A program made the translations under genes and the position numbers. From Actinomyces succiniciruminis (GTDB taxonomy: Bacteria; Actinomycetota; Actinomycetes; Actinomycetales; Actinomycetaceae), in the NCBI RefSeq assembly GCF_900002405.1, contig NZ_LK995540.1:34400-98399 (forward strand): a stretch of 64,000 nucleotides of DNA. Reading direction: 5' to 3'. Numbering within the stretch: the stretch's first letter is position 1; every line of letters starts with the position of its first letter. The notes below the pieces were generated by a model. That model saw only the letters and a program-made list of their open reading frames with translations, was not told the DNA's origin and made no database searches. Below, one piece after another: positions 34,065 through 42,668 of the stretch.

Positions 34065-34700
34065 ATGCCCGGTTTCCTAAGACCCGACTCGGCCTTCTAC
34101 CGGGCCTGGTCTGCGGCCGCCGACCTCGTCGTCGTCAACCTGCTCACCCTGCTGGCGTGTCTGCCGATCATCACCGCGGGCGCAGCGCTTACCGCCTGCG
34201 CCCGCGTGGTGATGGAGATGGTGCGCGAGGAGGACACCTACACGGTGCGCACCTGGTGGCGGTCCTTCCGCACCAACCTGGTCCAGTCGCTGGCCTGGTG
34301 GCTGCCGGTGCTGGTCGCGGCGGGACTGGCCGCGTGGATGAATCTGTCGCTGTCCCAGCTGGGCGGCGCCGCCCTGACCGGTCTGGTCGACGCCGGGGCG
34401 CTGCTTATCGTCGCCGTCTTGATCTGGCTGGTGCCGCTGGTCGCCTTCTTCGACAACACCGTCGGCGCGCACGTGGCCAATGCGGCGCGCCTGGCCGTTG
34501 GGGCGCTCGGCCGCACCGCCGTGTGCCTGCTTCTGCTTGCCGCCCCCGTGGTCTTGGTGGTGGCCCTGCCGGGCGCGCGCGCCGCCGCCGGCTGGTTCGT
34601 GGTGTTGCTCGGCGTCGCCTTCATCGGTTACCTCATGGCCCTGGTGCAGCGTCCCGTCATCGACCGCCTGCGTGAGGGCGCCCGTACGCCCACCGGGTAG
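34065..34700 (+). CDS. DUF624/YesL-family membrane protein
   Basis: Predicted 211-aa protein with four or five helices. It matches the YesL pattern better than the copy at 25745: a first helix with VVVNLLTLLACLPIITAGAALTA, then REEDTYTVRTWWRSFRTNL between helices 2 and 3. It lies 13 nt after the permease gene and ends the importer operon. A DUF624 gene thus follows both CUT1 importers in the window. No function is established for the family. Confidence 0.85.
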   Translation: MPGFLRPDSAFYRAWSAAADLVVVNLLTLLACLPIITAGAALTACARVVMEMVREEDTYTVRTWWRSFRTNLVQSLAWWLPVLVAAGLAAWMNLSLSQLGGAALTGLVDAGALLIVAVLIWLVPLVAFFDNTVGAHVANAARLAVGALGRTAVCLLLLAAPVVLVVALPGARAAAGWFVVLLGVAFIGYLMALVQRPVIDRLREGARTPTG

Positions 34701-34725
34701 CGCGGCTCGGCGCCGCGCTACCCGG
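34693..34725. terminator. Bidirectional terminator between convergent genes
   Basis: CCGGGTAGCGCGGC and GCCGCGCTACCCGG form a perfect 14-bp stem around TCGGC. It begins in the last codons of the DUF624 gene and ends 6 bp before the stop of the opposing zinc-protein gene, so it can serve both. Confidence 0.75.
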
Positions 34726-34731
34726 CACCGG

Positions 34732-36030
34732 CTACTGCTTCAGCTCGGCGTCGATCACCGCCATTTCATTGGGCACCACCGACAGGTCCAGGCTGGAAAG
34801 CAGCTTGCCGGTGGAGATCTGCACCAGGTGCAGCTTCTTGGCGGTGGGGTCGGTGATGTAGGCGAAGTCGCCGGCCGTCTTCACGTTGGGGCCGGGCTCC
34901 TGCCAGTTCTCGTTCTCCGTCCAAGGCGTGACCACGTCCACCTGCTTGGTCACCGCGGCCGATGCCGGGTCGATGAGGTTGAGCCGGCCGTCGTAGGTCA
35001 GTACCACTCCCTCCCCGGCGGCGCCGCGGCCGAAGGAGCGGAACCAGTAGGCCGAGCCCAGCTCCACGGTTGTGGTGGTGGCATCGGTCGTATCGATGAT
35101 GCCGACCTTGGTGGGGTGCTCCGGCGCGGCGCCGTCCACCGGCTCAACGGTCTTGTAGTCCGTGAGCACGTACGGGGAGTCGGGGGAGCCGAACTGGTTG
35201 CCGCTGCGCTGGTACGCCTCCGGCACCGGCACCTTGTGGAACTGCCCGTCGCGGAAGACCACCGAGCCGTTGGTGCAGCCGAAGCTGGCCACGTCCTCGC
35301 CCTGTGCAGTGGCCTCGCCGTGGACGCCGGGGCAGTCGGTGGACTCGGCACCGATGCTCCCGTCGGCCTTGCGCTCGTGGACCGTGTGGCGCTCGTCCTC
35401 GGTCCCCTCGGTCACCAGGACGCTGCCACCGGCCAGGGGGACGGCGACGCCGTGGTGCGGGTCGTTCGTCTGGAAGCTGGTCAGCTCGTCGGGGCTGAGT
35501 TGTCCGTCCTCCAAGGCGCTGGTGTCGAAGATGGTGACCGTGCCGGTGCCGTCATCGAAGACGGCCGTCTTCCCGGCGTGGGTGACGACGTGTCCGGGGG
35601 TCTCCGCCGCGATCACGGAGCCGGTGAGGCCGGGGGTGGTGGTGTAGTAGTGGTTGTGGTCGCCGTGGGGCTTGACGATCATTCCCAGGTCCAGGACCTC
35701 GAACCCCTCAGCGGAGGAGACCAGCACATGGCGGCCGTCCCCGGCCGGGTTGAGGCGCAGGAAGCCTTCCTTCTTGATGTCCGCCACGACGGTGCCGTCG
35801 GAGGTGTCGACGATCTGGATGCCGCCGTCGTAGGCGATGGCGGCGCGCGGATCCACATCGCTGACCTCCACCGGCTTCTCCGAGGCGGATGCCTGCGCGC
35901 CCGCGCCGTCCCTATCGCCGTTGGGCGAGCCGGTGGTGGGCGCGGAGGCGTTGGAGCACGCTGCGGCGGACAGCACGAGGACGGCCGCGGTGGCAAGTGC
36001 AAGGGTGTGCGGAAGGTGCTGGACTCTCAT
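34732..36030 (-). CDS. aztD: AztD-like zinc-binding beta-propeller lipoprotein
   Basis: Predicted 432-aa lipoprotein (signal with SAAAC lipobox) whose mature part consists of repeated short beta-strand units of a propeller. The His-rich KPHGDHNHYYTTTPG near residue 125 is the type of metal site seen in AztD, an extracytoplasmic zinc metallochaperone that loads zinc ABC transporters. The start at 36030 gives a normal signal peptide; the longer frame does not. A Zur-like palindrome lies 11-27 nt upstream. No zinc ABC genes are adjacent, so the partner must be elsewhere. The symbol rests on the family resemblance. Confidence 0.72.
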   Translation of the reverse strand: MRVQHLPHTLALATAAVLVLSAAACSNASAPTTGSPNGDRDGAGAQASASEKPVEVSDVDPRAAIAYDGGIQIVDTSDGTVVADIKKEGFLRLNPAGDGRHVLVSSAEGFEVLDLGMIVKPHGDHNHYYTTTPGLTGSVIAAETPGHVVTHAGKTAVFDDGTGTVTIFDTSALEDGQLSPDELTSFQTNDPHHGVAVPLAGGSVLVTEGTEDERHTVHERKADGSIGAESTDCPGVHGEATAQGEDVASFGCTNGSVVFRDGQFHKVPVPEAYQRSGNQFGSPDSPYVLTDYKTVEPVDGAAPEHPTKVGIIDTTDATTTTVELGSAYWFRSFGRGAAGEGVVLTYDGRLNLIDPASAAVTKQVDVVTPWTENENWQEPGPNVKTAGDFAYITDPTAKKLHLVQISTGKLLSSLDLSVVPNEMAVIDAELKQ

Positions 36031-36040
36031 GCCGCAAACG

Positions 36041-36057
36041 GTAATGATTATCGTTAC
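36041..36057 (-). promoter_or_regulatory. Zur-type zinc-repressor box
   Basis: GTAATGATTATCGTTAC is a 17-bp near-palindrome with the TGATWATC core of actinobacterial Zur sites. It stands immediately before the AztD-like gene and would repress it when zinc is sufficient. Confidence 0.65.
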
Positions 36058-36275
36058 GGCTCGCAAGGCGGCGTTGACAATGCGCGCCGGATCCCGCTGC
36101 GTGTGCGTCGTGCGCAGGAGGCCGGAGCCATGGAGGTCGTTTCCGAGAAGGAGCCCTCGCGGCGTCATCTCCTCCTCCGGGCTCTTCCCGGCCGCGATCC
36201 CGTATCGCAACGTGGATGCCGGGCGCGCGCAGAGTCGTCGTGGACGCCCTGATGCTGAGTTTCTCGGGAGGATTC

Positions 36276-37997
36276 ATGATGCGAAGGCAACTGCGCCGTC
36301 GAGCATCGCTGGCGGTCGTCATGGCGGTTGTCATCGGGTTGCTGCTGGCATCCGGTGCCCGGTATGGGCCGGAGCAGTCACAGCCCGCCGTCAAGGAGAC
36401 GGCCACCGCGGTTATCGACTCCGGTGACGTGGACGGTCCGCACGCCCCGGTCGACCGCGTGCCCGCCCACACCACGGTTGAGCTCAGCGATGGCGCGGTT
36501 GTCAGGGATTTCGACCTCGGCGACGTCGAGCTCGGTCCCCAGTCGAATCCCGGGGCGTTCCGGGCGCCGGTGCGCGGCGTCCTGGTCACCCCCGATACCG
36601 AGGCCCAGAGCGCGCCCCTGGTGATCTTCAGTCACCTGCGCACCTTCGGCTGCGCCGATGACACCTTCGGCTACCCCTGCGCAAGGGGCGTCGAGGAGAT
36701 CCGTGCGGACCGGGGCATGACCTATTTCGGCAAGGCCCTGGCCGCGCAGGGGTACGCAGTGCTGATCCCCGACCTGTCCCCACTGTGGTCGGGGGCGGAG
36801 CTGTCCGCCCCCTATGACCAAGTCGCCGGCTGGCTCGCCACCGTCGGGCGCATGCGCGAGGAGGCCATCGCCGCATCGGCTGGAAGGGACTCCGTCCTGG
36901 GGGAAGGACTGACCGGGGCCGTCGACGCGAGCCGGACCGCGCTCATCATGCACTCGCGCTCCGCCGGCATCGCCAATGCCGCGGTGGAGTCCTGGCGGGA
37001 GTCCGCGAGCCCCATCACCTCACTGATGTCCTACGGCGGCGACTACGGTGTCCCGGACGGGCCGGAGGCAGACTTCGCCGCTCCGGCGCCCGCGTATGTG
37101 CCCCTGCTCGCCGTCGACGGCGATGCCGACCGCGATGTCAAGCAGGCCGGCCCCATGTGGCTGGCCGAGCATATCGGCCAGCCGCGCAGTGCCCCGGCCA
37201 TCAGTGTCCGGCTCCCCGGATACGGGCACAACTACATCAACCGGGCGCTGTCGGAGCGCGGCTTCGACGACCGGGTACTGGACGAGGGGATGGAGGCGCC
37301 CAAAGCGGCCGACCACGAGCGCATGCTGACGGACGTAGCCGTGCAGTGGCTGGCCCAGACTGTGCGGGGGGAGACCGGGGCGATCCCCACGTCGTCGATG
37401 GCTGAGCTGCCCGAGCAGCTCGTCGGCATTCCGGCGCGCTGGCTCATCGCCCCCGGAGTCGAGCGAGTGAGCTGGACTGCCTCCGGTGATGCGGCCGACG
37501 CACCGGCACTGACCGCGCTCAATGGCGGAAGCGTGACCACCTGCCGCACCTACGCGGATATGGATCCCAACCAGTATTCGGACCGGTGCCCGTACCCCGA
37601 GGTGGGAGTCCTGTCCTCCCGCTCATTCACGGCCGCCGTCACCCTTACCGATGGCGGTGGTGGGCACCTGGACACGGACGCGCACGACGTGCAGTCCCTC
37701 GCCGTCCACCTGGCGCCCACGGGGGACCGTGCAGACGGCCTGACGCATACGCCACTGCGCGTCGTGGTGACTGCGGCGGATGGCTCTCGATACGTGCTGG
37801 AGCCCTCCGGGAGGCTTGAAGCGCTGCGGAACCTGGCGAGGGCGGACGCGAACGGGGACTACACCCTGGCCACGATCAGGTTCGTGCTGCCTGAAGAGGC
37901 GGCCTCCACCCATGTTGTCGGGGTGGACCTGACTGGTGGCCCCGCTGGAGGAAATATCAGTGTGCGCGGCGTGGACCTGGTGACAGCCGGGCGGTGA
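36276..37997 (+). CDS. Secreted alpha/beta-hydrolase
   Basis: Predicted 573-aa exported protein: a basic start and one hydrophobic helix (ASLAVVMAVVIGLLLASG), then an alpha/beta-hydrolase domain at ~85-390. The nucleophile elbow is probably IMHSRSAG, and LPGYGHNYI carries the catalytic His. The pattern resembles dienelactone or PAF-acetylhydrolase-like enzymes. The C-terminal ~180 residues look like a beta-sandwich accessory domain. GGGAGG precedes ATG 36276. The Zur-like box is ~220 bp upstream and on the other gene's promoter, so zinc control is possible but unproven. Substrate unknown. Confidence 0.7.
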   Translation: MMRRQLRRRASLAVVMAVVIGLLLASGARYGPEQSQPAVKETATAVIDSGDVDGPHAPVDRVPAHTTVELSDGAVVRDFDLGDVELGPQSNPGAFRAPVRGVLVTPDTEAQSAPLVIFSHLRTFGCADDTFGYPCARGVEEIRADRGMTYFGKALAAQGYAVLIPDLSPLWSGAELSAPYDQVAGWLATVGRMREEAIAASAGRDSVLGEGLTGAVDASRTALIMHSRSAGIANAAVESWRESASPITSLMSYGGDYGVPDGPEADFAAPAPAYVPLLAVDGDADRDVKQAGPMWLAEHIGQPRSAPAISVRLPGYGHNYINRALSERGFDDRVLDEGMEAPKAADHERMLTDVAVQWLAQTVRGETGAIPTSSMAELPEQLVGIPARWLIAPGVERVSWTASGDAADAPALTALNGGSVTTCRTYADMDPNQYSDRCPYPEVGVLSSRSFTAAVTLTDGGGGHLDTDAHDVQSLAVHLAPTGDRADGLTHTPLRVVVTAADGSRYVLEPSGRLEALRNLARADANGDYTLATIRFVLPEEAASTHVVGVDLTGGPAGGNISVRGVDLVTAGR

Positions 37998-38204
37998 GGG
38001 CGGCGCGTCCCAGGCCACCAGGCACCGGTGCGATCGGGGTCGTCGTATGAGGTAGTGGTGCCAAGTAGCGGCAAAACCGGGCCCGGTGGTGGGGGCGGGC
38101 GCCGAGACAGATGGGCTCCCGCCCACCGGGCCTCGGGTAGGCTGTCCGCGGCGCGCCCAGGCCGCGCCTGCCCTCCGGGGCACCCACGCACACAGGGAGC
38201 AGCA

Positions 38205-39491
38205 ATGCCAGCCGTCGTCGTCGTCGGAACTCAATGGGGAGACGAAGGAAAGGGCAAGGCGACCGACCAGCTCGGTCAGGGCGTCGACTACGTCGTCAAG
38301 TTCAACGGCGGCAACAACGCCGGCCACACCGTCGTCATCGATGGCGAAACCTTCGCCTTCCACCTCCTGCCCGCGGGCGTCCTCACCCCCGGGGTGACCC
38401 CCGTGATCGGCAACGGCGTGGTGGTGGACCTGGAGGTCCTATTCCAGGAGATCGAGGAGATAACCTCCCGCGGCAAGGACGCCTCCGCACTGAAGATCTC
38501 CGCCAACGCCCACCTGATCCCCTCCTACAACCGGGTCATGGACCGCACCACCGAGCGCTTCCTCGGCGCCCGCCAACTGGGCACCACCGGCCGCGGCATC
38601 GGCCCCACCTATGCGGACAAGATGAACCGCGTGGGCCTGCGCGTGCAGGACCTGTTCGACGAGTCGATCCTGCGGCAGAAGGTCCACTCCGCCCTCGCCC
38701 AGAAGAACAGCCTGCTGCTGAAGGTCTTCAACCGTCCCGCCATCGACCCCGACGCCGTCGCGGACGAGCTGCTGTCCTACGCCGACCGTGTGCGCCCCAT
38801 GGTGGTGGACACCTCCCTGCTGCTCAACCAGGCCCTCGACGCCGGCAAGACCGTCCTGTTCGAGGCCGGCCAGGCCACCATGCTCGACATCGACCACGGC
38901 ACCTACCCCTTCGTCACCTCCTCCAACCCGACCGCCGGCGGTGCCTGCACCGGCACCGGGGTGGGCCCCACCCGCATCGAGGCCGTCGTCGGCGTGGTCA
39001 AGGCCTACACCACCCGCGTCGGCGAGGGGCCCTTCCCCACCGAGCTCACCGACGCCATGGGTGAGCGGCTGCGCGCCGAGGGCGGCGAGTACGGGGTCAC
39101 CACCGGCCGCCCGCGCCGCTGTGGCTGGCACGACGCCGTCGTCACCCGCTACGCCGCCCGCGTCAACGGGCTCACCGACCTGGTCATGACCAAGCTCGAC
39201 GTGCTCACCGGGCACGAGACCATCCCCGTGTGCGTCGCCTACGACGTCGACGGGGAGGTCACCTCCGAGATGCCACTGACCCAGACCGACTTCCACCACG
39301 CCAAGCCGGTTTACGAGGAGCTGCCCGGCTGGAGCGAGGACATCACCGGCGTGCGCCGCTTCGAGGATCTGCCCGCCGCCGCCCGCGACTACGTGCTGCG
39401 CATCGAGGAGCTCGCCGGCTGCCGCATCTCCGCGATCGGGGTGGGGGCGGGCCGCGAGGCCACCATCACCCGGCACCGGCTGCTCGGCTGA
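38205..39491 (+). CDS. purA: Adenylosuccinate synthetase
   Basis: 428-aa GTP-dependent enzyme that joins IMP and aspartate, the first step from IMP to AMP. Landmarks are [11 protein letters not shown] with catalytic Asp, NGGNNAGHT with catalytic His, [16 protein letters not shown], and [24 protein letters not shown] precedes ATG 38205, and the frame before it is non-coding. A strong bidirectional terminator follows. Confidence 0.97.
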   Translation: MPAVVVVGTQWGDEGKGKATDQLGQGVDYVVKFNGGNNAGHTVVIDGETFAFHLLPAGVLTPGVTPVIGNGVVVDLEVLFQEIEEITSRGKDASALKISANAHLIPSYNRVMDRTTERFLGARQLGTTGRGIGPTYADKMNRVGLRVQDLFDESILRQKVHSALAQKNSLLLKVFNRPAIDPDAVADELLSYADRVRPMVVDTSLLLNQALDAGKTVLFEAGQATMLDIDHGTYPFVTSSNPTAGGACTGTGVGPTRIEAVVGVVKAYTTRVGEGPFPTELTDAMGERLRAEGGEYGVTTGRPRRCGWHDAVVTRYAARVNGLTDLVMTKLDVLTGHETIPVCVAYDVDGEVTSEMPLTQTDFHHAKPVYEELPGWSEDITGVRRFEDLPAAARDYVLRIEELAGCRISAIGVGAGREATITRHRLLG

Positions 39492-39505
39492 GCGGTTAAC
39501 GACGA

Positions 39506-39539
39506 CGGCGGCCGGCCCCGCAGGTGGGGCCGGCCGCCG
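39506..39539. terminator. Bidirectional terminator between purA and the envelope-protein gene
   Basis: CGGCGGCCGGCCCC and GGGGCCGGCCGCCG form a perfect 14-bp stem with a 6-nt loop between two convergent genes. Confidence 0.75.
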
Positions 39540-39580
39540 CTGTTGTCACGCGGGCACGCTCACGTCTGGACGGCGCTAGC

Positions 39581-40633
39581 TCACTGGTGTCCGTAGGGGC
39601 CGGACTGCTGGCCGTAGGGCGGCTGGCCGGGCTGGTACTGCTGCGGGTTGCCGTAGCCGGGCTGGCCGGGCTGGTACTGCTGCGGGTTGCCGTAGCCGGG
39701 CTGCTGCGGCTGTACGCCGGGAGCCTGCTGGCCATAAGGCTGCCGCGCGCCATAACCCGGCTGGCCGTAGGGCGGCTGACCGGGCTGCTGGTAAGACTGG
39801 GCCGGGTATCCGGTGGGGTATCCGGTGGCCGAGACGGCGTGCTTCTTCTGGTTCTGGTAGACGACGACGCCAACCACGACACCGACGATCGCTAGCAGGC
39901 CCACGAGGCCGAGAATGACCGGCAGCAGCGAATGCCCGTCGTCGGAGTCGGCACTGGCGGGTGCCGCAACCGCTTCGCTCGTGGGAGTGGGTGTCGCGTC
40001 CCCGGTGGCAGGAGACGGCGCGTCGGTGGGCTCCGCGGAGGCGGAGGGGCTGGGCGTGGCCGGATCGGCGGTGTCCCAGCCGGTCGCCTGGAGGGAGTTG
40101 AGCGCGGCGATATCCTCCCAGTCGGCCTTGTGGCCGGAGATGGTGGCGTTCTCGTCGGCTTCGATGACGTCGCCGGGGAAGGTGAGCGTCATGGTGGCGG
40201 AGTCGTAGTCGCTGAAATCTGTGAGACTGGCGATCTCGACGATATATGTGTTGTCCTGGTGCTTAATCTTGAAGTCGTCGTCGGTGAATCCGATGATGGG
40301 GATTCCGGCCATTGTCAGGATGCAGCTGTTGTCCTCGGTAGAGAGCGTAACGTCGACATCATCATCGGCGTCGTCAATGGCCTTGAGGTCATCGAGCTCC
40401 AGAAAGTCCTCTGTGCAATAAACATCGGGTGTCAAGTTGTCGAAGCTCATGTTCAGGGTCATGTCCACGGTTTTGTTCTCGTGCAGCTCGAGGTCCAAAT
40501 GGGCTGCGGCATACACGCCGTCGTTGTTGTCGGCGACGGCGGCGGGACCCACGAGTGCGGAGCCGAGCAGTAGCGAGGAGCCGGCCACTGCGGCGCCGGC
40601 GCGGCGCAGGGTGGCGGGGGAGAGGATGCTCAT
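39581..40633 (-). CDS. LppM-like envelope protein with Pro/Gly/Gln/Tyr repeat tail
   Basis: Predicted 350-aa secreted protein: signal peptide, an extracytoplasmic domain with two Cys (VYCTEDF, SCILTM) and the strand ATMTLTFPGDVIEADENA, a Pro/Ser/Thr linker, a membrane helix near 230-255 (LLPVILGLVGLLAIVGVVV), and a cytoplasmic tail of PGQPGYG-type repeats. The head resembles the LppM/DUF3153 family of actinobacterial envelope proteins. TACACT lies 6 nt before the ATG on the minus strand, identical to the site of the next paralogue. The repeat tail is of the sort found in actinobacterial proteins that bind partners through low-complexity contacts. Confidence 0.65.
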   Translation of the reverse strand: MSILSPATLRRAGAAVAGSSLLLGSALVGPAAVADNNDGVYAAAHLDLELHENKTVDMTLNMSFDNLTPDVYCTEDFLELDDLKAIDDADDDVDVTLSTEDNSCILTMAGIPIIGFTDDDFKIKHQDNTYIVEIASLTDFSDYDSATMTLTFPGDVIEADENATISGHKADWEDIAALNSLQATGWDTADPATPSPSASAEPTDAPSPATGDATPTPTSEAVAAPASADSDDGHSLLPVILGLVGLLAIVGVVVGVVVYQNQKKHAVSATGYPTGYPAQSYQQPGQPPYGQPGYGARQPYGQQAPGVQPQQPGYGNPQQYQPGQPGYGNPQQYQPGQPPYGQQSGPYGHQ

Positions 40634-40729
40634 GCCGGGAGTGTACGGAACCTTCTGGGCGGCGGCCTAGAGCCGGTCTGGGAGGTGGCCGCTTAAGCGC
40701 CGCCGAAGGATCGACGGGCACGACATAGG

Positions 40730-40769
40730 GCGACGCCCACGCGTCCGGTGCCGGGCGCGTGGGCGTCGC
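40730..40769 (-). terminator. Terminator of the second envelope-protein gene
   Basis: GCGACGCCCACGCG and CGCGTGGGCGTCGC form a perfect 14-bp stem with a 12-nt loop, 11 bp downstream of the minus-strand stop at 40781. Confidence 0.75.
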
Positions 40770-40780
40770 GAGGCGTTTGC

Positions 40781-41662
40781 TCAGTGCTGCGCGTTGGGGT
40801 CTACGGGCGGCTGGTACTGCTGCGGGTTGCCGTAGCCGGACTGGCCGGGCTGCTGTGGCTGGGCGCCGTAACCCGGCTGCTGACCGTAGGGCTGCTGCGG
40901 CTGGGCGCCGTAACCCGGCTGGCCGGGCTGCTGCGGTTGGGCCGGGTATCCGGCCCCGGGGTAGCCGACGGCCGGGGCGGGCTTCTTCCGGCTCCGGGAG
41001 ACGATGAAGGCGATGACGCCGGCAACCACCAGGAGCGCCACCACGACGAGCACGATCCAAATGGCCGAGCTCTTGCCGGCCGAGTCCTTGCCGACCGCCC
41101 GGATGGTACCTGCGTCGGTCAGGTCGTCCCAGGTGACCTTGTTGCCATCGATCTTGGCGCTGTCATCGGCTTCGGTGACCTTGCCGGGGAAGGTGACGGA
41201 AATGGAGATCGAGCTGAGGTAGTCGCCGGCGTCCCCCAAGTCGCCGAAGTCGACGATGTACTCGTCGCCCTCGTGCGTGATCGGGGAGTCGGAGCTGTCA
41301 AGGGCGTCAAGAGAGGCGCCGGTGACGGTCAGGGTGCAGGAGTCGTCCTGGGCGGCGACGTCGAGCTTGGCTTCGTCACCGAGTTCCGCGATGTCGTCGT
41401 CACTGATGCCGCTGAGCTCCAGCATGTCCTCGGTGCAGTAGAGGCTGGGGTCGATGCCGTCGATTCCCGTCGATATGGACATGTCGATGACCTCGTCCTC
41501 GTGGAGCACGAGGTCGAGGCTCATGCTTGCTGAGAGTCCGTAGAGGTCGTCGTTATCGTCGGCGATCGCGGTGGGGCCGAGGAGGGCAGAGCCAAGCAGC
41601 AGCGCGGAGCCGGCCACTACGGCGCCCGCGCGGTGCAGGGAGTTGGGGAAGAGGTTGTTCAT
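40781..41662 (-). CDS. LppM-like envelope protein, paralogue 2
   Basis: Predicted 293-aa paralogue of the preceding gene, with the same order of parts: signal peptide (AGAVVAGSALLLGSALLG), a two-Cys head (LYCTEDM, SCTLTV), the FPGKVTEADDSA strand, a membrane helix (AIWIVLVVVALLVVAGVIA), and a PQQPGQPGYG repeat tail. It lacks the long Ser/Thr linker of paralogue 1. The ATG at 41662 follows TACACT by 7 nt; the bases around the box (TTCCGTACACTCC) match paralogue 1, so promoter and gene were duplicated together. Confidence 0.65.
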   Translation of the reverse strand: MNNLFPNSLHRAGAVVAGSALLLGSALLGPTAIADDNDDLYGLSASMSLDLVLHEDEVIDMSISTGIDGIDPSLYCTEDMLELSGISDDDIAELGDEAKLDVAAQDDSCTLTVTGASLDALDSSDSPITHEGDEYIVDFGDLGDAGDYLSSISISVTFPGKVTEADDSAKIDGNKVTWDDLTDAGTIRAVGKDSAGKSSAIWIVLVVVALLVVAGVIAFIVSRSRKKPAPAVGYPGAGYPAQPQQPGQPGYGAQPQQPYGQQPGYGAQPQQPGQSGYGNPQQYQPPVDPNAQH

Positions 41663-41712
41663 GCCCCGGAGTGTACGGAAGCACCCCACCTCCGGCAACA
41701 AAACGATGACGT

Positions 41713-42510
41713 TCAGTGGCGCCGCGAACGGTGCCGCCACAGTGCGGCCGCGCCCACCGCCGCGCCGGTGACCGCCACCCCTGCCACGATCCAGGTTCCG
41801 TAGCGGTCCCAGGCCGACACGCCTGCACCCGCCTGCGCTCGCCCGGACGCGCTCACGCCGTCGTACAGCAGGTCGGCGTCCTCCCAGGTGACGGTGGTGC
41901 CCTTCACGGTGCCGCCGCCGGCGTCCACGACGGCGCCCGGGAAGGTGATCGACAGACGGGCGTCCACCACCGTGTTCAGTGACTCCGACGACCCAGACGG
42001 CTCAGACGTGGACTCCGCGGTGGCGGCCTGCGTGGGATCGGTCGCCGCGGTGGCGGCGGCATCCGCATCCTCCTGAGCATCGTTGGCGGCGAGTGCGCCC
42101 CCGACACCGGCGATGTGCACCACGTACAGGTCCCCGTCGCGAACCACCAGCTGTTCCGATGCGGCATCCTCGGCGTCGGCGTCGGGGATGGGCACGCCGG
42201 TGACGTGCACCTCGCAGCCCAGTCCCTCGGCGTCGTCGGCGGAACCGATCGGGGAGGCGGTAACCGTCGCGCCGGTGCCGGAGCCGATCAGCGAGTCGGC
42301 GGCGAGGCTCTCACAGTCGGCGCCGTCGGTGAAAACCGTGCCGGTGGTGTCCCGCATGACCAGGTCGACGGCGTAGGTGCCGGCCGCATCCAGGCGCATG
42401 TCCATGTGGGCGGTGCAGCCGGACAGCGCCAGTGCGGCCGCGCCCACCGTGATCGCGAGGCGGTGGGCGAGTGCGCGTTTGCGGCGGTCGGCGAGTGGCT
42501 TCGGAGGCAC
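41713..42510 (-). CDS. LppM-like lipoprotein, divergent paralogue 3
   Basis: Predicted 265-aa lipoprotein (signal ending LSGC). Shared with the two neighbours are a D-C-E-S type Cys in the head (GADCESL), a second Cys (GLGCEVHV), the ARLSITFPGAVVDAGGGTVKG strand, a VTWEDADLL segment matching VTWDDLTDA, and one C-terminal helix. It has a lipobox instead of a plain signal and lacks the repeat tail. The start is GTG 42510 with TAGCGT 6 nt upstream. Its stop is 50 bp from the start of paralogue 2. Confidence 0.62.
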   Translation of the reverse strand: MPPKPLADRRKRALAHRLAITVGAAALALSGCTAHMDMRLDAAGTYAVDLVMRDTTGTVFTDGADCESLAADSLIGSGTGATVTASPIGSADDAEGLGCEVHVTGVPIPDADAEDAASEQLVVRDGDLYVVHIAGVGGALAANDAQEDADAAATAATDPTQAATAESTSEPSGSSESLNTVVDARLSITFPGAVVDAGGGTVKGTTVTWEDADLLYDGVSASGRAQAGAGVSAWDRYGTWIVAGVAVTGAAVGAAALWRHRSRRH

Positions 42511-42668
42511 GCCCCGACGCTACACGGCGGCGGGTGTGGCGGGAAACACCACCCCGGAGGGCCCCAATTCCGCGTTCGGGGGACCTTCGGACGTGACCTG
42601 GGGCGCCAGATGAGGAAGGATAGGACCTGACCCGTTGAGTCACGAGAATCGAAGAAAGAAGGACTCAC

